A stretch of 64,000 nucleotides of DNA, taken from the NCBI GenBank assembly GCA_930367205.1, contig OV884011.1, positions 166,543,226 through 166,607,225 on the forward strand, given 5' to 3'. Positions 12,101-23,867 of the stretch are shown here, piece after piece. The number at the start of each line of letters is the position of its first letter. The first letter of the stretch is position 1. The notes below the pieces were generated by a model. It was not told the DNA's origin. It worked only from the letters and a program-made list of their open reading frames with translations, and searched no databases. Source of the stretch: Acanthosoma haemorrhoidale (lineage: Eukaryota; Arthropoda; Insecta; Hemiptera; Acanthosomatidae). The position numbers and the translations under genes were made by a program.

Positions 12101-15100
12101 GAAAACTGCAAAATAAACAGAAATCAAATAGATTAAAAATATTTAATTACATTTTTCCATAGTTTTGACCATTATTAGTGTATATATTGCATTCACTAGA
12201 TCACTACTGATGGTCTTCCAGACAATATTTTTTACATAACAACTTTTCACTGACTTGTATATTTGACGTTAATCATGCCAGTATTAATCAAGTATAACTG
12301 ATAGATGCCCTTCATATATTTACATCTGATCAAATAAATTATGCGTATTGATTAATGAATTTAAGACAAGTACATTCCTTTGAGTCTAAAAAAAACAACT
12401 GAGCTTCTTTCCGCAAAAAATTTACACAGTGCACAGCTGACTTCTTTATGCCTCCTCAATCCACAACTATTCACTATTTTCGATATTTGACGATATTTCT
12501 CTCATTTAATTAAATGTTATTACTTATTATTACAGAATAACACTTATTTATTAATTATTGTAATGAAATCTATTATCGCTATAACACAAACATTCGAAAA
12601 CGTCTCCACTTTGATCAGGTCTTGGACTCATTTAGCTAAGTTACGTTCTATTTATCTCGACAGTAATAAAAGCTCAATAATTTCCGGTGAAGACTAAGAA
12701 AGAATTTTACACCTGTGCTGTTAATTGGCGACATCCTGTACGGTACGCTCCAAGCACATGCATTCACAAAATTCTGGTTTGAACTAAAATCTTAGCAATT
12801 ACTTTTGGAACTTTCTTCGATTTGTAATCTAATTACTGGTCACCACTACTGTCGGGTCGTCACTAGGGGGGTGCCTGATCACCCTAGCCCTGGTGACAAG
12901 TGCGGATTGTTCGAGTTTATAACCTGGACAATCGTTTCATGACGGCGTTAGTATCTGACTCCATTTTTGATAGGTATGTGCCCCGACAATGCACTATGTT
13001 CAAGAGAAGAGGTACAGAGGTTTTTCATAAAGAATTAGTCAAGTTTTCAGAAGTCGAGCGGAAACCAAGCGTCACCGAGTAAAGGTCGCGAGAGACTAAT
13101 TAACAGGGCCAGGAGCCTGCCTTAAGTATCCTCTTTACTGGGGGCTGCAAGGGTGCTAGGCCTGTGGTTGGGGGTTGCCCACACATGTGGTGATGTACCC
13201 ACGGCCGATGCTTAATTACCCGACCCCTTGCCCCCTGGAGGTAGAGAGGCCCCAAAAGGGTTGTTATGTTTATGAGTGGCAGATGTTAACCCTTCTCGTG
13301 TTACTTGCTTGGTCCCCACCTTTTATTGTTTAACACATTTACAATGATTTATATTTGTTTATTTACATTTGTCTATAATACATTTAGTTCATGGTATTTT
13401 ACTTTTGCTTACAATATATATGCAACAGAGTATAGGGTGATTTATCTTATGTAGTTAGCGGTCGCTACAACTACTAATGCATTTGTATTGATTTTTCAGT
13501 AGATTTGTTTCATTTAGGTACTCCTTTGGTAGAGAATTCTTCCTGTAATCCCAGACATCCAAATCTCCCTTCTTTATTAACAAGTGTACCCTTGACTATG
13601 ATCTTAACATCCATTTCATCGATCTAGTAGATTAGATCTAGCCACATTCCTTTACCACTATTTCCACTTCACTGGTCCTATGCGAATTCTCCCATCAATC
13701 CAACCTAACCCCTGAGACACCTCGTGACCTCATGTATAACAATTAACAAAGTCTGTAAGTGGCATGTGAATTATCCTGAAGAGTTTTTTCACCAGATAAG
13801 TGTTGCTTATTTTACATTTATAATTATTATTGTTGCATTGTTTATTATGCAAATATATTTATATAGAGAGCCTCCAGCTACAAGCTAGTGAAGAAGTAAC
13901 CACTAATAATTCATTGGGGTTTTTCTTTTTTTAATTCCATCGTCTAGTGTACATTTTTTATAACAATGCATGCATATGTTTTTTCTTAAGCGATTATTTC
14001 TTTTTTGTTAGCAAGAGTTGCATTCATTTACTTGTGCCAGTTATTTTGTTTTTTTTTATATAATATTGCTCACAATACTATGTTATGTATTGGAAACTTC
14101 TTTATTATCATCAAATTACAATCTGCCTTATTGCGCAATAGGTAATGGTGATAAATGTTCTCATTCATACCATATTTACAATTTTCATTCACTCGATCAT
14201 TCATTCAGTATTTACAAACAGCCCAAAGACCTCCCAAAACCACATATTGTCTCCTCCCCGCTTGCAAAAGAGGAAACGGAGTCTTGGGAAGTCCCCCACT
14301 TCATCAGCCGCCTCACTGGATACGAACCAGTGGAGACTGACCAAGAGCGCGATCGACGATTGGAGAATCTGGCCATTGCTAGAACTCCCACTGTCACGTA
14401 TTTAAAGCAAGTCACGAATCCATTGCCGCTTTAGTCTCCGATGAGGATTATTGGGATGAGTGGCACAGTGTAATGACTGTTCTAGGGGATTAGGGTCTTT
14501 GGATATTTTAGTATGGAATTTGGAACTTTCATTCCAACTTGGAAGGGATGAGTTCTCGAATGAAGGGTATATTAACATCGTTATGAAGGGTTTTGTTGAC
14601 GTAATAAGGGGCATTAACTATTGTTTTCAGGATTTTCCTTATAGCCAGATGGACTTTAATAACTTTGTAGATAAGTAATTTATTTTCTATTGAGAGACCA
14701 GATGTCCTTCGAAGTAATTCGTAAAATTGTCCAGAGCGTCTGTTTAGTTCTTGTCTCGTGTATGGGTTTCATGTGAGCCTTTTGTCGAGATGGAAGCCTA
14801 AATACCGTATTGTCTCAAATATAGAAAGATTAATGGAATTAAAAATAGCTAGTGGACAGGACATGTGGCAGAGGGTAGCGGTAATGTAGGAACATTTTGT
14901 TTCATTAACCTTGATCAGCCATTGGTTGCACCAATACTCGATCTCATCAAGGTGTTTTGAAGGTTATGGGATGCTATATCAGGGTCTGGGTGGGATGACA
15001 GGACAGCAGTGTCATCTGCAAATGTTGCCAAGAAGGTGTTGGGGGTATAGGTGATAGAGGGTGGATCTATCTAACTATCCTCTGTAGAACTCCTGCTTTC

Positions 15101-18100
15101 ATGGGATAGTAGTTAGAATATTCTAAACCACAGTGGACTTGGAAGAAGCTGTTTGAAACGTACGACTGTAGGATTAGGAAAATGGTATGTGGTAAATATG
15201 TTTTGAGCTTGTAAAGCAAACCTTATGTTATATATAAGGATTTTGAGTTTTTTAAGCTTCAATCTCTCCTCTTTTTTTTACTGACAATAAATCTTCAACA
15301 GTAAACGTTTTCCCTGTTCAGGGATTGATCAGTACTACAATATAGAACAAGATATATACATATTTACATTTAAGAATGAGACATATGAAAATTTTGTGTG
15401 TTTAAAAGTAGCATAATACGAAGAATAGATTTAAAAAACTTACAAATATATTATTTTTTTGGCCACTAATTATTAATGATTGCTTTTTCCACTTCTCAAT
15501 AAATGAGTGGTGTTATGATCTCAGCGTTCCTGCTGCTGGAACGAGGCTACGACGTGTGGCTGGGCAACCAACGAGGAACTGTCTACAACGAATACAGCCT
15601 GGAGTACCAACGCTTCAACCCTAAGTTCTGGGATTTCAGGTTAGATTTCTATGCTCTTCAATCTAATTCTGCTAACGCTCTTTAATGATTGTCATCATGA
15701 GACAACCACAACCTCCGCTGCATCAAGACAAAGACGTTTGCTAGCTTGGAAATTATTAATTATTAACTATTAGTATTGCTTTTTTTACAGTGTGTATTCT
15801 TTCATCACTTTTTTTTTTCTTTAATTTATTATTGACTTTTCGTATGGTTTTCTATTTTTATAACGTTCCATAAACTATTTTACTGGAACAGTTTTAATCT
15901 TATTCGAGATTAACAGTTTATTTAACTTTGTTAATTTTTGTCAGTCGCGAGATTTTCTTTTTCGTTAGCCAGCATTGATTTTTATTTTTTATTTATACTT
16001 TATTATTATACACAGGGGACTTTAAAAACTATTTTTCTATCTACGTTTATTCCATTCTGTCTATAAATACTTTCCATTCCATCTATATCTATTCTATCTC
16101 TCTATATATAAATACATATTATATTCTATCTACAAACAAAAATAATACGTAATAGTGCAAATATTTTTAGGGCAATGTCTCGTTTGGATTTATGAACTTA
16201 TGTATCTTAGCTATTTAATTATGTTGATTGATGCATTGAAACATGAAATTTTATTAGAATATTTATTTTTAATAATAAGTAGTCGATAGAGGTTCAGATA
16301 GAATAAATAAAACTCTATAGAACCTTCTCGAAATTTTCAGAAATTAAAAGATTTTTTTTGTATAGAAATCTAACGGGTGTAGCAAGCTAAAAGCTCTCAG
16401 CGCAGTTGGATAAATTGGCCGGGTCACCCCCCCCCCTTTGTTACCTAGGTCTATTTTCAAACATAAGGTATTTCCACTTTTTTAAGCTACTGCACAGAGT
16501 CGGCTTGTTTCTCGGTGGAAATGTCTGACTCAGAAGCAATTTTAGAGAACGCCTCTTTTAGGCATCCCACATACCAACGGTATTGCTGAAACAGCTGCCG
16601 AGGAGAGGGATTGCCCAACTTGTTAACCTGTACAATTCATGTATCAGGTTGCGATACTTCCCAACAGCGTGGAATCAAGCTATCTTGTTCCCGCTGCGCA
16701 AGCCCACAAAGAGAGGCGATCACCCAGCCCACTATCGCCCGATCAGTCTTCTCCCTCACATGGGGAAGATTCTCGAAAAGATAATACTGAACTACCTGAA
16801 GGGGTTCTGTTTGGAAGATGATATCATTCCGTATGAGCAGACAGGTTTTCAGCCTCATCTGAGTACAGAACATCCACTTGTGAAGGTACAAACGGAAGCC
16901 ACCCTTGGTATCAACAAGAATACAGCAACTGCTATGATCTCGTTGGACTGCACGCAGGCTTTCGACTCAGTGTCCCACGGGATGCTGTGCCGACAGCTTT
17001 GTGACTGGGAATGCCCAGAGCAGCTATATACCATGTTGGTTTCGTTCTTGAAGAACAGATCGGTGAGGGTACGGGTGGGTGATTGTCTCTCTAACCCATT
17101 CCCTCTGACTTGTGGAGTTCCTCAAGGAGCGGTTCTGTCTCCGGTTCTTTTCAGTATGTACACATCTGAAATTGTTGGGACAAACTATCAGAAAGCTACT
17201 GTAATCGCTTTCGCCTACGACATTGCGGTTTACAGCAGCAGCATGAGTGCACAAAGAGCTCTTACACACGCCGAGTCAGTTTGTAACGTTATCAGTGACA
17301 GACTGGGCATGTTAAACATCAGCGTAAACGCCGGGAAGACCGACTGCGTAATCTTCTCCCTCCAAAAGGGGAAAAAATCCTTGCCAAAATCGTATAGCGT
17401 GGGAGGGCAAGAGAGCTCACCAGCTTTCTCAATGCACTATTTGGGTATAAAAATGGATAGGCATCTCCATTTCTCTACTCATTTTAGTAATAAAATAGAA
17501 AAATTACGACAAAGGTCTTACCGGCTATCGCACTTGCTAACTTCACCTAACCTGTCGCTTCGTCTTAAATTGATGATATATAAATGTGTCCTCCGGCCAG
17601 CTCTGTTGTACGGTGCCCCGCTATTTACCCACTTGACTGACAATACAGCCAAATGTCTCCAACACTTCCAGAATGGAATCATGCGAAAAGTGGTCCGACA
17701 TACCTCTTTCGAGAGGTTGAAGAACGCTGACCTGCACCCGTTGCTTGGTGTGCCGTCGGTGGGTGAGTTCATCCGCCGGAGACACATTAAGTTTTTTGAC
17801 TCGTTGCAGCACCTGACAAATCCAGTGTTTAACACTATGACCCCGCCACCCCTCCCGCATCGATGGCAACAGACTGTCAGGGAAAAATTAGGATAAGAAT
17901 TAGTATGTAAGTTAGTTTTAAGGTTGATAAAAAAGGTGAGCCGCATCACCTTATTAGTCAGTTTAGTCAAGTCACGTATAATGTATATCATTATACTTGT
18001 TTATTCATTATATAATTTCTATAAAATAACAAAACCTGTATATAATGTAGTGATGCTACAGGAAATACAAAATAATTTGTAAATAGATTCGCCTGAGGAT

Positions 18101-21100
18101 CTATAATTATATATAATTATCTGTAAATTTAAAGAGACTATGAAGAAAAAAAAAAAAAAAAAAAGGCATCCCACACCCCATATCCTTCTCACACTTCCTT
18201 CAAATGGGACTCCCCTTAATGAAAGGCACTCATCAATCCAAAATAATTTCCCCACATTCTATTTTTATAAGTTTAAGAGCTATGGAAAAAAAAAAAAAAA
18301 AAAAAAAATCTTAAAAGGTAAAAGTAACACAACAGAAAAGTTAAGACAAAGGTCTTGCCGGCTTTGGCACTTGCTAACTTGTCGCTTCGTCTCTAACTGA
18401 CGATACATAAATGTGACCTCCGGCCAGTTCTGCTGTACTGTGCCACGCTATATACTCACTTGACTGGCAGTACTGCTATAAGTCTCCAGCAATTCCAGAA
18501 TGGAATCATGTGAAAAGAGATCAGACATACCTCTCGAGAGGTTAAAGAACGTCGACCTGCACCCGTTCCTTGGTATCTAACAAACCCATTAGTTAATACT
18601 GTGACCCCCCACCACCCTTCCCGCATCGATGGCTGTCGGGGAATATTAGGTTAAGATTTTGTTGTTAGATGTAAGTAAGTTTTAAGTATATGATTCATAA
18701 GGTAAGCCCGATCACTTTTAAAGATGTTTAGAATATGAATATGTAATGTATTTCATTATACTTTTGTCAAAAGCACAAATCGCAATGTAAAATAATAAGA
18801 AAATGTACAATATGTAGCCATGCTACAGGGCATATGACCAGCTATTGTAAATAGTTTCAATTATGTAGAATCTATATTGTATTCTTTAATATTTTAATAA
18901 TAAGATGATGTGAAGAAAAAAACACATCTTAGCTAATAATAAAACAAATTCTTACTATCTATTAACAATTTATACTCTTAGGGCTAATATATCGACTTAA
19001 TAAAGGTTGACATATATTGACACAATTTAATTTACATTATTTCAAATTATAGATAAGTGGGAGCTCAACATATAATAACTGTTACTTAGTTTGGCCATCA
19101 CTGAGGCTAGGCAGCGCTTGCTGGCGCAAAATATTATTAATGAAAGCCGCCGAAAGATTGCACTTGGTTCGAGGAGTGATTGAAAGCTATCATCGTGTGC
19201 ACAGAGGTTTTTCATCCCTTCCTTATATCAAATGACCTCCTTATTCAATTGCACGTCTCTTGCTTGAACAGGTGACTTAGTTAAGGGTTTCTGGAATAAT
19301 GATATTTGGCTAATTGAAGATGTTGTTTTCAGCTTCCACGAAGCGGGTATTTACGACCTGCCAGCTGTCATCGACACAATACTAGACATGAGAGGGGTCG
19401 AACAGGTGTTCTACATCGCTCACTCACTGGGTGAGTTACCATCACTTACTTCGGAATATTGACACCTTCGAGAACATTGTTGTTGACTTCCTAATAATTG
19501 CAGGGACGACTGTGTTTTTGACAATGGCGTCTTCCAGGCCGGAGTACAATTCTAAGATCGCCGCTGCGGTACTCCTGTCTCCCGTTGCTTATACGCCAAC
19601 AGTGGAAGAACTGTCTCCTCTTCTGAGGATAGGTTCTCGCTACATTGACTTTGTTTATGTGAGTATTTCCAAGAGAGAGGCTCTATTTCTGAACGATGTA
19701 ACAAACAATTCAATTAATCTATAACATTAAGCGTTTATAACGACACGTTTAAATATGCTCATAGGTTTTTACTTAGAACATTATGACCACAATGATGTAA
19801 AAACCCAGTTCCGTTTAGGTAAATATTAATATTTCTCAATTCTTAGTTTTGCTGTTATTTAAGATCTTTTTATAAAGTTTTTGTTTAATCATACTTTGAA
19901 TTTATGTTAGCCTTAAGAATATAAACAAGGTGAAGCGTTTGTTGGGAGATGCTCTTGAGTTGGTGAAAGCTAGATGTTTATGAAATTCACTAATTGTCAA
20001 CACTTACCTCTTCCTAAAAATTGCCCTCCCATTGAAAAGAAGGATAGCCAACGAATGGCACCTGATGTGGGATGAAAGCTACGATGTTTTCTGGTCAACA
20101 ATGGCACTAATTCTGTTCTCCGAGAGTTTGTATTCACTTCAGCAAGTCTTCTTCTAACAGTTGTTGCACATGTTGATACTCTCCGAGTTGCCCGAGAAAG
20201 TTGAGCAGTCTCAGTATGGGTTGAAAACCGACTCCGAACCGTCTGTAGTACAATAAACCTGTCATCTCTTGGTTCTGTCACTCGCGGCTGACCTGATCCG
20301 GTTCTGCAATTGCACAAACCTGGTAACATGTAACGTGTTGACATGTAATTGGTCTCCGAACAGTAGTTTCAGGTAAAACCAATGCAAGGGCTGAATTTTT
20401 TTGCATCGCCTGTCTTCCACTAAGCAATAACACGAGCTACTTGCTCTAACGTCAAAACCATTTTTTAAATTAATATCTAAAGATCAGTTATACAAGAAAT
20501 CAAAATGGAAATTTCTGTATAATGTTTTTAATATTTTATCGGGCTTTTCTTATATATTTGTAGCCCCTATTCACTGAAAATGTTTAATATTAATTAAAAA
20601 AGAATTTAAAACCCAAATAATTCTATTAGGAAATAAATATTTGAATTTTTCGAGGGTGCGCCACTTTTTTTTTCAAATTTTACTATCGAACGATTTTCCA
20701 AAATTAATTAAAAAATTTTAATTTCAGAAAGCTGGCTCATTGGGAGGCGTTTATGAATTCCTTGGTAGATCTGAGGGGACAATCAAGGCGCTGAGACAGT
20801 TCTGTACTTCGACATCACCCTTTCAGACCGAGTGCTTTGACCTGTTTGGAATCGCGTTCGGCGAGCACAGGACCAACATCGACAAGGTAAGGTGCTACAA
20901 ACGCACGTGCGAGTACTCCATGGTGTTACGATCATACATACGACCTGGGGATCCTCAACCTCATAAATATTCTGAGCTAAAGTGATTTAGTTAAGTAAAC
21001 TTCATGCTTTTTGCTTTTATTAATCAGTTCACAAATGTGATATGGAACCACAACCAGTGACTGTGAACGGCATATAAAACAGGAATGTCATGTTGGCATG

Positions 21101-23867
21101 GGTGCGAAGGACGTCCAGATACCTGAACTAATGTATGTGGCGGAGTTTTTGTAGTACCGGGTTTCACCGGTAGGACCGTGTAAAGCAAGGGTGATGATCT
21201 GTGGAAAACTCAAGTGTTTGAGTGGTTTTCCTGTTTTAAAAGTGGGAAAATGTCAATTAATGATCAACCTTGCTCTAGGTGTCCTTCGACGGCCAGAACC
21301 AACGAGAATTTCGAAAAAAATCTCGAAAAAAAAACCGACGACGGACTATCGAAGAAGTGGAGAAATCTGGAGTGCTTGAAGTTCAGTATAGCAAATTTTA
21401 AGTGAAGATCTGGGAATGAAATTGGTGGCTGCGAAATATTTTCCTTGGCTGCTGACTGTGAAGTGTGACTGTGACTTATTTTTATTCTCACATGAAAGGA
21501 AAGCGTTTTGTCGATGTTGGCGAAATAAAGAAAAAAACGACTGAGGCGCTGTCTGGCATCACATTTCATGAATGTAAGGTAGATATTATATTATATATAT
21601 AGATATATATTATAAGGTAGATCATGAAGACCGTTATGAAGGGTTTGTTGCTGACGTAATAAGGGGCATTTACTATTGTTCTCAGGACTTTTTTTGCTGT
21701 CCCCCATAGCTCTATTCCGTATGTCCAGATTTGTTTAAGTATAACTTTGTAGATTATTAATTTATTTTCTTTTGAGAGATGGGATACGGTTATTTACAAC
21801 ATAGAAATCGTGGTCCGTTTCTTTGGACTTTCCAACATGCACGAAAGTCCTGGGCCTGCGGATCTACTCAGAAAAATCAGCCGATTTACTCCCTACACGA
21901 ACGGACTTAAATCGCTGGTAGATTTGAAAACGTAAATCTGACAAAGACGATCTGTACGTAAGTAAGGGGAAGAAACAGGCTGAGAATCCACGCAACTGGC
22001 ACGGCAGAAAAATCCGTTCGTGTGTGCTATTGAAAGAGGTGAACTATACGTAGCCTAGTTGTAATAGAAAGTTTATTTGAATGTAAACAATATGTCCGCC
22101 ATTCTCAAGTGTAAACATCAGAAGGTGTCAAAATGGCTAGTCCCCAGCTGTGTGAAAAACAACCAGTCCCAACCTAATGGTTAAAAGATATAACATGTAA
22201 CCGACACAAAACGCTTGCACGTCGTATATAAAATGTGTATTGAGATTGTAGTGGGCGCTAATGACATAAGTTCATGCGATATTTTTTGTCTAGACGTAAC
22301 GAAACCCATTAGTGCTATATCCATCATATTTAAATTTTCAGTTTTTATTATTATTTCATTATAGTAAGCATTTGATATTTCACACGATATATTATAGCGG
22401 CATAAACGAATGTTCTAGGAAGCATGGGACGGATTCATTCCATACTATTTTGCCGGGACTTCATTCAAGACCTTTATCCACGCCGGACAACTCTTCCAAT
22501 CAGGTTAGTATTATTTTATGCTTAACTCACCCTGCTAATTATGACAGCTCTTGCTTAAGGCTTTCGCTTGCTTGGTTGATTATTATCTTGAGTCCAACAA
22601 AGATAAAGGAAGATATAATATGATAACATATCTATCTCCTTTTTGCAGGTGATTTCACGCAGTTCGACTACGGAGCAGTGAAGAACTTGTTGGAGTACGG
22701 AAGCAAAAGACCACCTTCGTATCCTGTACGTCGGATCTCAGTACCCATTGCACTCTTCTGGGGAAACAACGACCCTCTGCTGTCTGCGACAGTAATATTT
22801 AATGTACTATACTGGTACGATTGTGGGTTTTGTAGAGGAATACCATGCCTCTGGATATGCTAGTAAAAGACATTGTATATTCTATAGTTTAAATCAACAT
22901 TTATGGTGATCCATAGAAAGACAAATTGTAATTTTAAGCTCCTTACAGGACACTAAAATTAGTTAAAGAACATTGGTAACTTTACTATCCCCCAAAACAG
23001 CCGAATCCTATCATTGAATGCACATTACCCTTCCCACATTGGAAGAAAGATTTTGACATCTGATTTTTCCCATTTTTTTTGTGGAAATTTCAAAAACTAT
23101 AAGGTTTAACGAAAACAACATATATATTTCAAATCTTTGTGAAAATGGCGCTAGAGATTTTTTCACTGGATTCAATAGTTGTCCATTGACATCAAGATAT
23201 TCGGCTGACAACTTCCTTATTTTTCATTATTGTTTATTTATCTCATATTTTTAATTTCAAGGTTTGCTATAATATTGCGTTTTACTTATTATTTTTATTA
23301 TGATTGAGTCTATGAATTCATTACCCTATTTATTATATTTTAATTTTTTTTATTTAGATGTTTGGCTGGCACCTCCCTTATTCTTTACTATTATTTATCT
23401 ATCTGGTATGTCGTAGTTTGCGTTTTAATATAAAATTGTTTTTAACTGGCTTTTTATTATTGCTTTCTAGTTTATTAAACTTCCATCTATGAATTTATCT
23501 TACACTGTTATTTTTCTTTGCCTTGTGATAATTCTTTTATGTTAGCTAAAATTGAATTTGTTTTTGTACTTTATAAATTCTTAGAGACCTTGTTAATATA
23601 TATGTGTATATATATATTTATTTATTGTATATTTCAAGAGGTATGTTTTGATATATTAGATAATGTTTATTATAACTGGTTGTTACATGCTTTCAGTCCG
23701 TGGGACGGCTCGTCAAAGAGCTACCAAACTTGATATTCTCCAGAGAGCAAGGAGATCCCCGCTCTGCGCATATGGACTTGATATTGGGCGCAGACAACAA
23801 TAAAACATTGTACCCATATATTTTAAATGTTCTGGAGACGTTTTCGCCATACAATAGTATGTTCTAG
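9180..23867 (+). CDS. Acid lipase-family protein (lipase 3 / gastric-lysosomal lipase-like), 9 exons
   Basis: The coding exons are 9180-9275, 11574-11751, 15525-15639, 19333-19430, 19504-19658, 20728-20886, 22419-22503, 22649-22791 and 23697-23867. All junctions are GT-AG, all phases match, and they total 1200 nt or 399 aa, the usual size of this family. The product should be a secreted or lysosomal alpha/beta-hydrolase that cleaves neutral lipid esters. Residues 1-16 form a hydrophobic signal peptide (MSSLLLLIVVGAGA). The family motif TEDGYSLWLYRI starts at 50, the oxyanion HG at 73-74, and GYDVWLGNQRG follows. The nucleophile elbow is AHSLG with Ser161, the acid is Asp337 (WGNNDPLL) and the base is His368 (HMD). 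The first Gly of the elbow is Ala. ATG 9180 was chosen because it starts the signal peptide. A poly(A) signal follows the stop at 23898. Introns 1, 2, 3, 5 and 6 are full of transposon debris. Confidence 0.93.
10554..11060 (+). mobile_element. Mariner-like transposon relic in lipase intron 1
   Basis: The left end follows a TA and begins TTGGGTTTGCACCAG, like irritans-type mariner termini. About 160 bp in, broken frames read as the transposase N-terminus: ARKAAEAHKQIFEVYGVD, then TCQNWLKKIRSRAFSLKE and QRSGRPSEVDDDKMNAMIE. Frameshifts separate these blocks, and the catalytic domain is absent. The right terminus was not found, so the end is approximate. Confidence 0.7.
12851..13330 (+). repeat. 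GC-rich interspersed repeat, copy 1 of 3
   Basis: The block starts GTCGGGTCGTCACTAGGGG and is clearly richer in G and C than its surroundings. Its first 160 bp or so match 63841-64000 closely, and a short core (GTGCCCCGACARTGCACTAT then GTTCARGAGAAGAGG) also appears at 60305-60341. The first 45 bases can fold into a nested hairpin (TCACTAGGG with CCCTGGTGA, GGGTG with CACCC). The core reads as a short frame MFKRRGTE, which could be the start of a LINE ORF1. I cannot assign the family. Confidence 0.65.
14050..15235 (-). mobile_element. Jockey-clade LINE fragment in lipase intron 2 (antisense)
   Basis: Read on the minus strand, this is a 5'-truncated non-LTR retrotransposon. In order it shows FQVHCGLEYSNYYPMKAGV (normally followed by PQGS), the catalytic block ATFADDTAVLSSHPD, NQWLIKVNETKCSY, RYLGFHLDKRLT, VNAPYYVNKTLHND, and the C-terminal HPNNPHRRLKRQWIRDLL ending at 14402. 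Several stops, frameshifts and a small deletion before the FADD block make it a pseudogene. About 350 bp of 3' UTR follows to an A-rich tract near 14050. Part of this 3' UTR recurs at 37226-37285, and part of the coding region at about 21625-21790. Confidence 0.85.
16572..18163 (+). mobile_element. 5'-truncated Jockey-type LINE with target-site duplication, in lipase intron 3
   Basis: This copy has clear hallmarks of target-primed insertion. It ends in a run of about 18 A (to 18163), and the 11-bp string GGCATCCCACA occurs both just before it (16561-16571) and just after the A run (18164-18174). Its 3' UTR runs from 17897 to the A run. It belongs to a different family from the antisense Jockey copy at 14-15 kb. 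A more decayed copy of the same 3' half lies at 18330-18925. Confidence 0.88.
16583..17896 (+). pseudogene. Reverse transcriptase fragment of the LINE (437 codons, inactive)
   Basis: The frame is open over 437 codons but lacks the endonuclease and the start of ORF2, which were lost by 5' truncation. RT blocks are visible in order: HYRPISLLPHMGKILEKII, EQTGFQPHLSTEHPL, ISLDCTQAFDSVSHGML, CGVPQGAVLSPVLFSMYTSE, and FAYDIAVYSSS, where FADD is expected. The first Asp of the catalytic pair is Tyr, so even a full-length version would be dead. The C-terminus (TTPPPLPHRWQQ) is complete. The long open frame and perfect target-site duplication suggest a recent insertion. Confidence 0.88.
18330..18925 (+). 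mobile_element. Second, decayed 3' fragment of the same LINE family
   Basis: From the string AGACAAAGGTCTTGCCGGCT onward the sequence follows 17508-18150 with many substitutions and several deletions, including a large one around 18580. It ends near an A-rich GAAGAAAAAAACAC at about 18921. A run of about 23 A at 18283-18305 lies just before it and could be the tail of yet another insertion. No coding capacity remains. Confidence 0.8.
19990..20475 (-). mobile_element. Tc1-family transposase relic in lipase intron 5 (antisense)
   Basis: On the minus strand the frame opens with MVLTLEQVARVIA near 20455 and, after frameshifts, reads GSGQPRVTEPRDDRFIVLQ, TTVRRRLAEVNTNSRR and LVPLLTRKHRS. This is the typical Tc1 paired-type helix-turn-helix order with its GRPR-like hook. 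The DDE catalytic domain is missing. A GGGTGCGCCACTTTTTTT string at 20654 might be an end of the element, but no matching inverted copy was found. Confidence 0.75.
21185..21560 (+). mobile_element. Second mariner-like relic in lipase intron 6
   Basis: Broken plus-strand frames read LWKTQVFEWFSCFKSGKMS, DQPCSRCPSTARTNENFEK, then SVQYSKF-like and EDLGMK-like blocks, LVAAKYFPWLLT. This is the DNA-binding half of a mariner/SETMAR-type transposase of a different lineage from the copies at 6.0 and 10.6 kb. No catalytic motif or terminal repeat was seen, so the limits are approximate. Confidence 0.65.
21625..21790 (-). mobile_element. Short Jockey LINE fragment (same family as 14-15 kb)
   Basis: The stretch around CCGTTATGAAGGG, GACGTAATAAGGGGCATT and TTTGTAGATTATTAATTTATT matches 14579-14690 closely, in the same antisense orientation. 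It covers only the segment encoding the VNAPYYVNKTLH-like block and its upstream part. Confidence 0.7.
21791..22418. other. Remainder of lipase intron 6
   Basis: I see no gene or recognisable element here. The stretch between 21791 and about 22260 is less AT-rich than the rest of the intron and may be an old repeat. Confidence 0.4.

Noticed and set aside
14018..14434. A 138-codon plus-strand open frame that might be a lipase exon
   Set aside because: It overlaps the 3' UTR and C-terminus of the antisense Jockey LINE, has no lipase similarity, and the flanking exons (ending 11751 and starting 15525) already join in phase.
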